A DNA stretch of 64,000 bases from Nocardioides sp. Root140 (GTDB taxonomy: Bacteria > Actinomycetota > Actinomycetes > Propionibacteriales > Nocardioidaceae), in assembly GCF_001426745.1 (NCBI RefSeq), contig NZ_LMFI01000001.1, positions 186,001 to 250,000 on the forward strand, in the 5' to 3' direction. Positions 45,650 through 54,366 of this stretch are shown here, in pieces (position 1 is the first letter of the stretch; each line of letters starts with the position of its first letter). Position numbers and translations under genes: made by a program. Below the pieces are notes generated by a model. That model made no database searches. It was not told where the DNA came from and saw only the letters and a program-made list of their open reading frames with translations.

Positions 45650-46375
45650 ATGCCTGACCTGAGCCATGAGGAAGCCCACGAGATCGCCCGACGCGGCACC
45701 AGCAAGGTCGCCTGGCTGCTGGTGAAGGTGCTGATGATGCCCGTCCTGCGGCTGCTCTTCATGATGCGCGCGACCGGCAGGGAGAACATCCCGGAGCACG
45801 GGCCGGCCGTGATCGCGCCCAACCACAAGAGCTTCTGGGACGCCTTCTTCATCTCCGCCGTGACCAGGCGCCGGATCTTCTTCATGGGCAAGTCCGAGCT
45901 GTTCCGCGGCCGCAGGGGCCGGCTCCTGTTGCTGCTCGGCGGCTTCCCGGTCAAGCGCGGCGAGTCCGACGCCGAGGCCATCGAGACCGCCAAGGCGATC
46001 CTCGAGCGCGGCGACGTGCTGGCGCTCTTCCCCGAGGGCACCCGGGTCAGTGACCCGCTGTCCCTGGGCACGCCACGACGCGGGGCCGCAAGGATCGCCA
46101 TCGAGGCCGGCGCACCGATCATCCCGACGGCGATCACCGGCACCGAGAAGCGACGCTGGCCGCTGCCGCGCCGAGTGCAGATCGCGTTCGGCGAGCCGGT
46201 CCCGGTCGACGACCTGACCGCCACCCCGGAGCTGGCCCAGGCCCTGACCGCGCAGACGCTCTGGCCCACGATCGACGAGGACTACCGACGACTGAAGTCC
46301 CGCCCCGGAGTGATCGCGGCCGGCGTGGCTGCGGTCGGTCTCGGTGTGCTGGTGCACAGGCTGCGCCACCGGTAG
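45650..46375 (+). CDS. 1-acyl-sn-glycerol-3-phosphate acyltransferase family protein (PlsC)
   Basis: A 241-residue membrane-associated acyltransferase that esterifies lysophosphatidate or a related acceptor. The catalytic motif I is [16 protein letters not shown] (His and Asp of HX4D), motif III is [16 protein letters not shown], and motif IV lies in [16 protein letters not shown] hydrophobic N-terminal segment ([18 protein letters not shown]) anchors it. CAGCAT lies 6 nt before the ATG. It diverges from the GPP34 gene and precedes metG by 73 bp. Confidence 0.88.
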   Translation: MPDLSHEEAHEIARRGTSKVAWLLVKVLMMPVLRLLFMMRATGRENIPEHGPAVIAPNHKSFWDAFFISAVTRRRIFFMGKSELFRGRRGRLLLLLGGFPVKRGESDAEAIETAKAILERGDVLALFPEGTRVSDPLSLGTPRRGAARIAIEAGAPIIPTAITGTEKRRWPLPRRVQIAFGEPVPVDDLTATPELAQALTAQTLWPTIDEDYRRLKSRPGVIAAGVAAVGLGVLVHRLRHR

Positions 46376-46435
46376 TGATCCATCGTTGGGAAACCGGTGT
46401 GACCGGCCCCGACCGCCCGACCCAGATGACCCATC

Positions 46436-46448
46436 TAGGATCACCCCC
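46436..46448 (+). promoter_or_regulatory. Leaderless promoter -10 element of metG
   Basis: TAGGAT (46436-46441) is 7 nt before the ATG at 46449, with a CACCCCC spacer. Confidence 0.55.
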
Positions 46449-48242
46449 ATGAGCAAAGTCCTGTCCGCCGTCGCCTGGCCGTACGCAAACGGCCCGCGCC
46501 ACATCGGCCACGTGGCCGGTTTCGGCGTGCCCTCCGACGTCTTCAGTCGCTACATGCGGATGGCCGGCCACGACGTGCTCATGGTCTCCGGCACCGACGA
46601 GCACGGCACGCCGATCCTGATCGCCGCCGACGAGGCCGGCGTACCCCCTCAGGAGCTCGCCGACCACAATCACCGGCTGATCGCCGAGGACCTCACCGCG
46701 CTCGGCATCTCCTACGACCTCTACACGCGTACGACGGCGCGCAACCACCACGCCGTCGTGCAGGAGATGTTCCTGGGCGTCTACGAGAACGGCTACTTCG
46801 TCGAGCAGACGACGTACGGCGCCATCTCGCCGTCGACCGGGCGCACCCTGCCCGACCGCTACATCGAGGGCACCTGCCCGATCTGTGGCGCCGACGGCGC
46901 GCGCGGCGACCAGTGCGACAACTGCGGCAACCAGCTCGACCCGCACGAGCTGATCAACCCGAAGTCGAAGATCAACGGCGAGACGCCGGAGTTCATCGAG
47001 ACCCAGCACTTCTTCCTCGACCTGCCCGCGCTGGCCGAGGCGCTGACCGGCTGGCTCGACGAGCGTGAGGCATCGGGCACCTGGCGCCCCAACGTGATCC
47101 GGTTCAGCCAGAACATCCTCAAGGAGATCAAGCCGCGGGCGATGACCCGCGACATCGACTGGGGCATCGCGGTCCCGCTCGAGGGCTGGCAGGACAACCC
47201 GACCAAGAAGCTCTACGTCTGGTTCGACGCGGTGATCGGCTACCTCTCGGCGAGCATCGAGTGGGCCCGTCGCTCCGGCGACGCCGACGCCTGGCGCGCC
47301 TGGTGGAACGACCCCGAGGCGCTGTCCTACTACTTCATGGGCAAGGACAACATCACCTTCCACAGCCAGATCTGGCCGGCCGAGCTGCTGGCCTACTCCG
47401 GCAAGGGCGACAAGGGCGGCAAGCCGCGCGAGTACGGCGAGCTGAACCTGCCGACCGAGGTGGTCTCCAGCGAGTTCCTCACCATGGAGGGCAAGAAGTT
47501 CTCCTCCTCCAAGCGCGTCGTGATCTACGTCCGCGACCTGCTCAGCCGCTACCAGCCCGACGCGTTCCGCTACTTCGTGGCCGCGGCCGGCCCGGAGAAC
47601 CAGGACTCCGACTTCACCTGGGCCGAGTTCGTGCGCCGCACGAACGACGAGCTCGTCGCGGGCTGGGGCAACCTGGTCAACCGCACGGCCACCCTGATCG
47701 CCAAGAACTTCGGCGAGATCCCGGCCGCCGGTGAGCTCACCGACGAGGACACCACGATCCTGGCCACCGTCGAGGCCGCCTTCGGCAGCGTCGGCGAGCT
47801 GCTCGGCGCCCACCGCCAGAAGCAGGCGATCAGCGAGGCGATGCGGGCTGTCGCCGAGGTGAACAAGTACGTCACCGACACCGCGCCGTGGACCCTCAAG
47901 GGCGACGACCAGCGCGAGCGGCTCGGCACCGTGCTCCACGTGGTCGCCCAGTGCGTGGCCGACCTCAATCTCGTGCTGTCGCCGTTCCTGCCGTTCTCCG
48001 CCAACGCGGTCGACGAGGTCTTCGGTGGCGCCGGCGACGTGCAGCCGATGCCGCACGTGGTCGAGGCCGACGACCTCGACGGCGGTGCCGGCTACCCGAT
48101 CATCACCGGCGACTACACCGGGGTGCGGGCCTGGGAGCGGGCACCGATCAAGGTCGGTACGCCGGTCGCCAAGCCGACCCCCGTCTTCGTGAAGCTCGAC
48201 ACCGCGATCGTCGACGAGGAGCTGGCCCGGCTCGCCGAGTGA
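46449..48242 (+). CDS. metG: Methionyl-tRNA synthetase
   Basis: Charges tRNA-Met. The 597-residue class I synthetase has [18 protein letters not shown] (HIGH), the zinc knuckle [18 protein letters not shown] in the connective peptide, [15 protein letters not shown], and the second signature [11 protein letters not shown] in place of KMSKS, which is normal in this branch. The anticodon-binding helical domain completes the protein; there is no C-terminal EMAP/Arc1p tRNA-binding domain. Transcription appears leaderless. Confidence 0.96.
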   Translation: MSKVLSAVAWPYANGPRHIGHVAGFGVPSDVFSRYMRMAGHDVLMVSGTDEHGTPILIAADEAGVPPQELADHNHRLIAEDLTALGISYDLYTRTTARNHHAVVQEMFLGVYENGYFVEQTTYGAISPSTGRTLPDRYIEGTCPICGADGARGDQCDNCGNQLDPHELINPKSKINGETPEFIETQHFFLDLPALAEALTGWLDEREASGTWRPNVIRFSQNILKEIKPRAMTRDIDWGIAVPLEGWQDNPTKKLYVWFDAVIGYLSASIEWARRSGDADAWRAWWNDPEALSYYFMGKDNITFHSQIWPAELLAYSGKGDKGGKPREYGELNLPTEVVSSEFLTMEGKKFSSSKRVVIYVRDLLSRYQPDAFRYFVAAAGPENQDSDFTWAEFVRRTNDELVAGWGNLVNRTATLIAKNFGEIPAAGELTDEDTTILATVEAAFGSVGELLGAHRQKQAISEAMRAVAEVNKYVTDTAPWTLKGDDQRERLGTVLHVVAQCVADLNLVLSPFLPFSANAVDEVFGGAGDVQPMPHVVEADDLDGGAGYPIITGDYTGVRAWERAPIKVGTPVAKPTPVFVKLDTAIVDEELARLAE

Positions 48243-48262
48243 CCCTGTTCGGCTGAGCCTGC

Positions 48263-48634
48263 TCAGCCGGCCAGGTCGGCTGACTCGGTGAGGCCCCGCA
48301 CCTCGGGCAGTTGTGCGGCGGCGTTGACCATCACGGAGAACGCGAGGAAGGCCAGCGCCCACTCGTGGTGACCGGCCTGCGCCAGGCCGGCGGTGGCGAG
48401 TCCGAAGACCAGCACCTTGGTGACCGGTCGGACGACCGGCCCGCCGTACGGCGCCTTGGGTGAGGCGAACGCCCACCACACGGCGACCACGACGACCGGC
48501 ATGACGACGGCCAGGGGGACTCCACCGGCGTGGGCACCCCAGACCCCCGCGGCCGCCATGGCCAGCAGCTCGTCGACGAAGACCAGGGTCAGGACGGTCC
48601 AGCCGACGGCCGCTGGGGCCTGCACTCGCGTCAT
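48263..48634 (-). CDS. DUF2568 (YrdB-type) small membrane protein
   Basis: A 123-residue protein of about four membrane helices (VGWTVLTLVFVDELLAMAAA, PLAVVMPVVVVAVWWAFASP, VTKVLVFGLATAGLAQAG, ALAFLAFSVMVNAAAQLP). The loop motif WWAFASPKAP is typical of DUF2568. Function is unknown. It converges on metG across 20 bp and has a leaderless -10 (TAACCT) 6 nt before its ATG. Confidence 0.75.
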   Translation of the reverse strand: MTRVQAPAAVGWTVLTLVFVDELLAMAAAGVWGAHAGGVPLAVVMPVVVVAVWWAFASPKAPYGGPVVRPVTKVLVFGLATAGLAQAGHHEWALAFLAFSVMVNAAAQLPEVRGLTESADLAG

Positions 48635-48675
48635 GCCGCAAGGTTAGGGCCCGCAGGGCGTGGCCCGGGTCAGGC

Positions 48676-49923
48676 TCAGGCGAGCGGGCTCTCCGCGAGG
48701 GTGACCGTCTGCTGGTGGGTGGCGCCGGAGGCGTCGGTCCAGGCGATCTGCACGCTGTCGCCGGGCTCGTGGTCGGCGACCGCGGCCAGCAGGTCTTCGG
48801 CCGAGCCGACCGTGGCGTCGCCGACCGCGGTGATGGTGTCTCCTGCGACGATCCCGGCTCCCGCGGCGGGGCCGTCGTCCTCGACGCCCGCGACTGTCGC
48901 GCCGCTGCCCGTGCCGCCGTTCGCAGCTCCGGTGGTGGCGGCGATCGAGATGCCGAGGAACGCGTTCGGGCCGATCTGCACGGTCCCGGACTCGTCGCCG
49001 CTCTCGATCTTCTGGGCCACCGCCAGGGCGGTGTCGATCGGGATCGCATAGCTGCGGGTGCCGTTGGAGGCCGCCGCCGTGGTGATCCCCACGACCTCGC
49101 CCTCGGCGTCGTACATCGGGCCGCCGCTGTAGCCGCCGACCACGGGGGCGTCGGTCTCGACGAGGCCGGTGAGCTGCTCGGAGGACCCGGTGCCGCCGGC
49201 GGTGATCTGCTGCCCGGTCGCGGTGACCGTGCCGCCCAGGGCGGTCAGGTAACCCTGGCCCTGCGCGTTGCCGACCGCGGTCACGGCGTCACTGGTCGCC
49301 ACGTCGTCGTCATCGGTGGCGACCGTGTCGAGACCGCTGGCGCCCTCGAGCCGGATCAGCGCCACGTCGGCCGACTCGTCGTGCCCGATCACCGTCACCG
49401 GGTAGGTCTCACCGGTGGCCGCGACGGTCGCCTTGAGGTCGGTGGCGCCGTCGACGACGTGGTAGTTCGTCAGGGCCACACCGTCCGAGTCGATCACCAT
49501 CCCCGTGCCGGCACCCGACCCGTCGGTCAGGGTGCTCTCGATCAGCAGCACGCCCTTCGACTGCTCGTCGGTGGCCGCCTCGGCTGTCGACCGGCCGATG
49601 TCCTGGGGTTGCACCTGGCCCTGGTCGCCGTACGGCAGTGTGGTCGATCCGCCACCGGAGATGTCGGAGTCGCCGGTGCCCGGCAGGTCGGTGCCGCTCG
49701 CCGGCGCTGCGCTCGCGCCCATGCGGGCGCCGTCGTTCGAGGCGTCCACCAGCTGCCAGGTCAGGGGGACTGCCACGGCCGCGGAGAGCGTGGCTCCCAC
49801 GGCGAGCCCAGCCGCCACCGGTCGCCAACGTCGACGCGACTTGCCGGCGCCCGCGGTCGGTGCGGGCTGCTGCGGCGGGAGAGGTGACGTGGGCTGTTGC
49901 GGCGGGAAGGTTGAGGGGGCCAT
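48676..49923 (-). CDS. HtrA/DegP-type trypsin-like protease with PDZ domain
   Basis: A 415-residue membrane-anchored serine protease. A Pro-rich cytoplasmic tail is followed by a membrane segment near residues 35-57, a trypsin-like domain and a PDZ domain. The catalytic triad is visible: His in ALTNYHVVDGATD, Asp in HDESADVALIRLEGAS, Ser in GGYSGGPMYDAEG. The PDZ domain starts at NAFLGISIAA and includes AAGAGIVAGDTITAVGD. Such proteins handle damaged envelope proteins. There is no clear Shine-Dalgarno sequence. Its start lies 103 bp from the divergent LURP-one-like gene. Confidence 0.92.
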   Translation of the reverse strand: MAPSTFPPQQPTSPLPPQQPAPTAGAGKSRRRWRPVAAGLAVGATLSAAVAVPLTWQLVDASNDGARMGASAAPASGTDLPGTGDSDISGGGSTTLPYGDQGQVQPQDIGRSTAEAATDEQSKGVLLIESTLTDGSGAGTGMVIDSDGVALTNYHVVDGATDLKATVAATGETYPVTVIGHDESADVALIRLEGASGLDTVATDDDDVATSDAVTAVGNAQGQGYLTALGGTVTATGQQITAGGTGSSEQLTGLVETDAPVVGGYSGGPMYDAEGEVVGITTAAASNGTRSYAIPIDTALAVAQKIESGDESGTVQIGPNAFLGISIAATTGAANGGTGSGATVAGVEDDGPAAGAGIVAGDTITAVGDATVGSAEDLLAAVADHEPGDSVQIAWTDASGATHQQTVTLAESPLA

Positions 49924-50013
49924 GGGAAGAGTTCACCGCGCAAAACCCAAGATCTCTTCAGAAGAACCTGTGAGTTCGGTGTGGGTCCGGGTTTGTGGTG
50001 CTGTCCGGCTGGT

Positions 50014-50026
50014 TAAGGTCCAGACC
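50014..50026 (+). promoter_or_regulatory. Leaderless promoter -10 element of the LURP-one-like gene
   Basis: TAAGGT (50014-50019) lies 7 nt before ATG 50027. Confidence 0.55.
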
Positions 50027-50596
50027 ATGACAGCCGAGATGTACGTCCCCCAGTTCTTCGTCAAGCAGAAGATCACCATGATGGTGAACCGCTACGAGAT
50101 CATCGCCGCCAACCCCGACGGAACCGAAGGACAGCTTCTCGCCCTCGCCGAGCAGAAGCGGATGGCCTTCAAGGAGCAGGTGACCTTCTTCAGCGACGCC
50201 GCCAAGACCCGCCCGGTCTTCGGCTTCAAGGCCCGCAAGAAGATCGACCTCAACGCCGGTTACGACGTGACCGACGAGCAGGGGCAGCCGATCGGCTTCT
50301 TCCGCAAGGACTTCAAGGCCAGCCTGTTCCGCTCGACCTTCCACATCGAGGGGCCCGGGTTCGCCGGCACCGGCCAGGAGCGCAGCGGCCTGGTGGCCGT
50401 GCTCCGCCGGTTCAGCGACATCCCGTTCCTGCGGTTCCACTTCGACTTCACCGACCCCAACGGCGCCCAGCTGTTCTCCAGTGAGCGCAAGGGATCGCTG
50501 CGCGACAAGTACACCGTCACGGTGCACGACCAGCGCGTCGACTTCCGCGTCGCTGCCGCCGTGGCCGTGGGCCTCGACGCGTTGCTGGCCCGCTGA
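50027..50596 (+). CDS. LURP-one-related / scramblase-like protein
   Basis: A 189-residue protein with the LURP-one/Tubby-like beta barrel pattern: FFVKQKITMMVNRYEIIAAN, LLALAEQKRMAFKEQVTFFS, PVFGFKARKKIDLNAGYDV, QPIGFFRKDFKASLFRSTFH, and a hydrophobic C-terminal helix (VAAAVAVGLDALLA). The family is widespread in actinobacteria with no defined role; plant and animal relatives are membrane-linked. Transcription appears leaderless. The next gene starts 38 bp later with its own promoter. Confidence 0.75.
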   Translation: MTAEMYVPQFFVKQKITMMVNRYEIIAANPDGTEGQLLALAEQKRMAFKEQVTFFSDAAKTRPVFGFKARKKIDLNAGYDVTDEQGQPIGFFRKDFKASLFRSTFHIEGPGFAGTGQERSGLVAVLRRFSDIPFLRFHFDFTDPNGAQLFSSERKGSLRDKYTVTVHDQRVDFRVAAAVAVGLDALLAR

Positions 50597-50622
50597 CCCA
50601 CTGATCCTGCTGTCGGGCTGGC

Positions 50623-50634
50623 TACGATCCGGGC
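50623..50634 (+). promoter_or_regulatory. Leaderless promoter -10 element of the esterase gene
   Basis: TACGAT (50623-50628) lies 6 nt before GTG 50635. Confidence 0.45.
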
Positions 50635-51555
50635 GTGCTCTATCCCCAGGCGCGGCGCGCCGTCGAAGCCCAGGCCGGCGTACAGCCGGTCAATGATCCG
50701 TCGTACGACATCGCGGCCGCGCGTGCCGAGGCGCGCGCGGTCGCGGCCCGTCAACCCCGCGAGGACGTGGCGGAGGTGCGTGACGTCGACGCCGGGGGAG
50801 TGCCGTGCCGGTTCTACCGACCGGCCTCGTCGACGGCCGGGCTCGTCGTGCACCTGCACGGCGGCGGCTTCGTCTTCAACGACGTCGACGTCCACGACGC
50901 CGCCTGCCGTCGGCTGGCGAACCGCAGTGGCCTCGCAGTGCTCAGCGTCGACTACCGCCGGCCACCCGAGCACCGGTTCCCCGCAGCGCCCGACGACGTC
51001 GACACGGTGCTCGCCTGGCTGGAAGAGAACTTCCCGCTGGCCGGCCAGAGCTGGTTGACGTACGACGACGCGCAACGGCGGGACAGGATCCCCGTCTTCG
51101 TGCACGGTGACAGTGCGGGGGCGAACCTCGCGCTGGTCGCCGCGCTGCGCCACCCGGGACGCTTCGCGGGCGTGGCGCTGATCTACCCGTTCCTCGACCC
51201 GACCGGCGGCTTCGAGTCCTACGAGACCGCGGCCGAGGGCTTCGACCGGGCCGAGGCGCAGTGGTACTGGGAGCAGTACGCCGCCACGCCCGCCGACCAC
51301 ACCGACCCCGACTTTGCGCCGTTGCTGGCGAAGAACCTCGACACCCTGCCGCCGACGCTCGTCGTCACGGCCGAGCACGACCCGCTGCGCGACGAGGGCG
51401 AGCACCTGGCGCACCTGCTCGCCGAGTCCGGCGTCCAGGTCGTGGCGAGCCGGCAGCTGGGCATGGTACACGGCTTCTGGCGCCACCCCGACGCGTTCGA
51501 CGCGGCCGAGCCGTTGACCCGTCAGGTCGCCGGATTCCTGCGAATGCTCGTCTGA
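50635..51555 (+). CDS. Alpha/beta hydrolase, HSL-type (family IV) esterase
   Basis: A 306-residue esterase/lipase. The oxyanion motif is VVHLHGGGFVFNDVDVHD and the nucleophile elbow is VHGDSAGANLALVAAL (GDSAG). The catalytic Asp is in TAEHDPLRDEGEHL and the His in LGMVHGFWRHPDAF. These match the hormone-sensitive-lipase family, which usually cleaves short acyl esters. The physiological substrate is unknown. It precedes rpiB by 13 bp, though rpiB seems to have its own leaderless promoter. Confidence 0.9.
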   Translation: MLYPQARRAVEAQAGVQPVNDPSYDIAAARAEARAVAARQPREDVAEVRDVDAGGVPCRFYRPASSTAGLVVHLHGGGFVFNDVDVHDAACRRLANRSGLAVLSVDYRRPPEHRFPAAPDDVDTVLAWLEENFPLAGQSWLTYDDAQRRDRIPVFVHGDSAGANLALVAALRHPGRFAGVALIYPFLDPTGGFESYETAAEGFDRAEAQWYWEQYAATPADHTDPDFAPLLAKNLDTLPPTLVVTAEHDPLRDEGEHLAHLLAESGVQVVASRQLGMVHGFWRHPDAFDAAEPLTRQVAGFLRMLV

Positions 51556-51568
51556 CAGAATCCGCCGC
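51556..51568 (+). promoter_or_regulatory. Leaderless promoter -10 element of rpiB
   Basis: CAGAAT (51556-51561), overlapping the esterase stop region, lies 7 nt before ATG 51569. Confidence 0.45.
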
Positions 51569-52078
51569 ATGCGCGTTCACCTCGGATCCGACCATGCCGG
51601 ACTGGAACTCAAGGACCACCTGCTCAACTGGCTCGTCGAGGCCGGCCACGAGGTCGTCGACCACGGCCCGTTCGTCTACGACGCCCTCGACGACTACCCG
51701 GTCTTCTGCCTGCGGGCGGCCGAGGGTGTCGCCGCCGAGCGTGCCGAGGGCCAGGACAGCCTCGGTGTGGTGATCGGCGGCTCGGGCAACGGCGAGCAGA
51801 TCGCGGCCAACAAGGTCAAGGGTGTCCGCTCGGCCCTCGTGTGGTCCGAGGAGACCGCCGTGCTGGCCCGCGAGCACAACGACGCCAACGTCATCTCGGT
51901 GGGCGGTCGCATGCACACCGTCGAGGAGATGACCCGGTTCGTCGAGGTCTTCCTGGCCACGCCGTTCACCGACGAGGAGCGCCACGTGCGTCGCATCGGC
52001 CAGCTGTCGACGTACGAGATCGACGGCGAGCTGCCGCCCCTGCCGGAGTCCGCCCTGCGCGGGCCCGCGGATGCCTGA
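51569..52078 (+). CDS. rpiB: Ribose-5-phosphate isomerase B
   Basis: Interconverts ribose 5-phosphate and ribulose 5-phosphate in the pentose phosphate pathway. The 169-residue protein starts MRVHLGSDHAGLELKDHL and has VVIGGSGNGEQIAANKVKGV and REHNDANVISVGGRMHTVEE, the RpiB/LacA signatures. The catalytic base of many RpiB proteins is a Cys; here GGSGNGEQ has no Cys, as in the mycobacterial type that uses Glu. The 3' end overlaps the nei gene by 8 bp. Confidence 0.93.
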   Translation: MRVHLGSDHAGLELKDHLLNWLVEAGHEVVDHGPFVYDALDDYPVFCLRAAEGVAAERAEGQDSLGVVIGGSGNGEQIAANKVKGVRSALVWSEETAVLAREHNDANVISVGGRMHTVEEMTRFVEVFLATPFTDEERHVRRIGQLSTYEIDGELPPLPESALRGPADA

Positions 52079-52919
52079 GGGACACACCCTCCGCCGTCTG
52101 GCGAACGAGCTCGGTGACGCGTTCGCCGGCCGAACCGTGCGTGTGCAGAGTCCCACCGGCCGTTCGGCCGCCGACGCGGCCGTCGTCGACGGCAGCCTGC
52201 TGGTCGGTGCCGACTCTGCCGGCAAGCACCTCTTCGTGGAGTTCGAGGGGGAGCGGTTCGTCCACGTCCACCTCGGCCTGATCGGCAAGTTCGACGTCGC
52301 GGCCGGGGTCGAGGAGATCCCGCACCCGCAGGGCCAGGTGCGGCTCCGCCTGTTCGCCGGCGGCGAGCGGCCGGCGTACGCCGACCTCCGTGGCGCCACC
52401 CAGTGCGACCTGACCGGAGTGGCGGGACGCGACGCGATCCTGGCCAGGCTCGGACCGGACCCGCTCCGCGCCGACGCCGACCCCGAGCGGGCCTGGCGCC
52501 GCATCTCGGCCAGCCACCGCCCGATCGGCGACCTGCTGATGGACCAGGCAGTGATCGCGGGCGTCGGCAACGTCTACCGCGCCGAGGTGCTCTTCCGGCA
52601 CCGGATGCACCCGCTGCGGCCGGGCCGGAGCCTGCGGCGCAGCCAGTTCCAGGCGATCTGGGACGACCTCGTCGAGCTGATGTCGTACGGCGTCCGGGTT
52701 GGCCGGATCGACACGGTGCGCCCGGAGCACACCCCCGAGGCGATGGGAAGAGATCCGCGGAAAGACGACCACGGAGGCGAGGTCTACGTCTACCGTCGTA
52801 CTGGTCGCGCATGCCACGTGTGTGGTGCGGCGATCAGGACGGAGCCGCTGGTCGGCCGAAACTCGTTCTGGTGTCCACGCTGTCAGCCGCGCTTCCGCTC
52901 GCGCGCTGGCCTAGGGTAA
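52071..52919 (+). CDS. nei: Endonuclease VIII-like DNA glycosylase (Fpg/Nei family)
   Basis: A base-excision repair enzyme of 282 residues that removes oxidised bases and nicks the site. The N-terminus MPEGHTLRRLANELGDAF provides the catalytic Pro and Glu after Met removal. The H2TH region has QAVIAGVGNVYRAEVLFRHR, and the zinc finger is CHVCGAAI followed by FWCPRCQPRF. PEGHTLRR places it with the actinobacterial Nei group rather than Fpg/MutM. Translation is coupled to rpiB by the 8-bp overlap. Confidence 0.92.
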   Translation: MPEGHTLRRLANELGDAFAGRTVRVQSPTGRSAADAAVVDGSLLVGADSAGKHLFVEFEGERFVHVHLGLIGKFDVAAGVEEIPHPQGQVRLRLFAGGERPAYADLRGATQCDLTGVAGRDAILARLGPDPLRADADPERAWRRISASHRPIGDLLMDQAVIAGVGNVYRAEVLFRHRMHPLRPGRSLRRSQFQAIWDDLVELMSYGVRVGRIDTVRPEHTPEAMGRDPRKDDHGGEVYVYRRTGRACHVCGAAIRTEPLVGRNSFWCPRCQPRFRSRAGLG

Positions 52920-52960
52920 GGGCTGGAATTTCCGGTGTTCGTCTCCAGAGAGGGGTTGAC

Positions 52961-54052
52961 GTGGCCCGGTCCGGTCAACCCCTGAGCAGGCGAGCGAGGC
53001 GACGGTGGACCACGTGGCGGCGCAGGATGGTCGCCACCGACAACCTCACCCTGATGTCACTGATCGTCCTCACCGCGGTGTGCGCCGCCCTCTTCGCGGT
53101 CGCGCCTGGCGTCTGGCCGCTCACCCTCGTCGTGCTGCCGATGTTCCTGGGCGGGTTGTTCCTGAGCCCGCGAGACCTGCCGTGGTTCCTGGTCTTCGTG
53201 CTTGCCGTGCTGGCGTTCGCGGTCACCAAGCAGTCGCCGCTCACACCTCGACTGGTGATCGGGGTGGTGGTGCTGTTCCTGCTGGGCTTCATCACGCTCC
53301 TCTCGTCGTTCCGGCGCTCGCGCCTCGGCGTCGCCGGAATGCAGGGGGAGTCGATGCTGGTCGACCTGCGCGACCGCATCCTCAGCCAGGGCACGCTGCC
53401 CGACCTCCCGGCCAACTGGTACGCCGAGTCGGCGCTGCGCTCGGCCGGCGGTACGCCGTTCGCCGGCGACTTCGTGGTCGCCTCACGCAAGGGCAACGAC
53501 AGCCGCCTCGACTTCGTGGTGGTCGACGTGTCGGGCAAGGGCGAGGACGCCGGCACCCGTGCCCTGCTGCTCTCGGGGGCGTTCGGCGGGCTGCTGGTGG
53601 CGCTCACCGCGGAGGAGTTCCTGCCGGCCGCCAACGACTACCTGATGCGGCAGAACTGGGACGAGGGCTTCGCGACCGCCGTACACCTCACCATCGACCT
53701 CGACACCGGTGACTTCGCCGTGCGTACGGCGGGGCACCCACCCGCGATCCAGCTGCTGGCCGGGTCGGGCAAGTGGATCGTGCACGAGTCGGAGGGCCCG
53801 ATCCTCGGACTCATGGACGACGCCGAGTTCACGGTGGTGCGGGGCCGGATGCGCTCGGGTGACGCCGTGCTGCTCTACACCGACGGTCTGGTCGAGACGC
53901 CGACCCGTGACATCAGCCTCGGCATCGACAAGCTCCAGGGACAGGGCGAGCGGTTGCTGCGCAGCGGGTTCGACAACGCCGCACGGAGACTGATCGACGC
54001 GCTCGGCTCGCGCAACGACGACCGGGCGCTCCTGTTGCTGCACCGCCGCTGA
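52961..54052 (+). CDS. Membrane-anchored SpoIIE/PP2C-type phosphatase
   Basis: A 363-residue protein. An Arg-rich N-terminus is followed by three or four membrane segments (LMSLIVLTAVCAALFAVAPG, LTLVVLPMFLGGLFLSP, FLVFVLAVLAFAVTKQ, LVIGVVVLFLLGFITLLSSF) and a cytoplasmic SpoIIE domain. Metal-binding motifs are TPFAGDFVVASRKG, FVVVDVSGKGEDAG, GDAVLLYTDGLVETP and RNDDRALLLL. Such Ser/Thr phosphatases often control anti-sigma-antagonist switches. GTG 52961 has AGAGAGGGG upstream; ATG at 53027 is a shorter option. Confidence 0.88.
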   Translation: MARSGQPLSRRARRRWTTWRRRMVATDNLTLMSLIVLTAVCAALFAVAPGVWPLTLVVLPMFLGGLFLSPRDLPWFLVFVLAVLAFAVTKQSPLTPRLVIGVVVLFLLGFITLLSSFRRSRLGVAGMQGESMLVDLRDRILSQGTLPDLPANWYAESALRSAGGTPFAGDFVVASRKGNDSRLDFVVVDVSGKGEDAGTRALLLSGAFGGLLVALTAEEFLPAANDYLMRQNWDEGFATAVHLTIDLDTGDFAVRTAGHPPAIQLLAGSGKWIVHESEGPILGLMDDAEFTVVRGRMRSGDAVLLYTDGLVETPTRDISLGIDKLQGQGERLLRSGFDNAARRLIDALGSRNDDRALLLLHRR

Positions 54053-54135
54053 CTGCTCGGCTGCCCGCAGCCGGGTGAACCTGATTGGGAGCGACCCCCG
54101 CGCATGTGGCACCATGACACCGCACAAATGTGCGC

Positions 54136-54209
54136 GCGGATGTAGCTCAATGGTAGAGCCTCAGTCTTCCAAACTGATTACGCGGGTTCGATTCCCGTCA
54201 TCCGCTCCA
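54136..54209 (+). tRNA. tRNA-Gly (anticodon TCC)
   Basis: A cloverleaf forms: acceptor GCGGATG with CATCCGC, D-arm with AGCTC/GAGC, anticodon stem TCAGT/ACTGA with loop CTTCCAA, and T-arm GGTTCGATTCC. Anticodon TCC reads GGA and related Gly codons. CCA is encoded (54207-54209). Confidence 0.95.
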
Positions 54210-54243
54210 AGTGCCGCTCAGGCTCGCTCTGACGGCTACTTGG

Positions 54244-54316
54244 CGGGGCGTAGCGTAGTGGCTAGCGCGCCTGCTTTGGGAGCAGGAGATCGCAGGTTCG
54301 AGTCCTGTCGCCCCGA
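54244..54316 (+). tRNA. tRNA-Pro (anticodon TGG)
   Basis: Acceptor CGGGGCG pairs with CGCCCCG, the anticodon stem CCTGC/GCAGG encloses TTTGGGA, and the T-arm contains GGTTCGAGTCC. Anticodon TGG reads CCA-type Pro codons. No CCA is encoded. It lies 34 bp after tRNA-Gly and 50 bp before tig. Confidence 0.95.
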
Positions 54317-54366
54317 CAGCACATCCCCTGCACCCGCACCATTCCCTGACCCATGAGGAGAAACCT

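Noticed and set aside
46449..48242. MetG signature KFSSSK instead of KMSKS.
   Set aside because: Such variants are normal in this branch of MetG.
46134..49049. A 971-codon open frame on the minus strand opposite metG.
   Set aside because: It is antisense to metG and shows no domain; the metG motifs on the other strand are complete.
54244..54316. tRNA-Pro without an encoded CCA as a pseudogene.
   Set aside because: All stems pair and many actinobacterial tRNAs rely on CCA addition.
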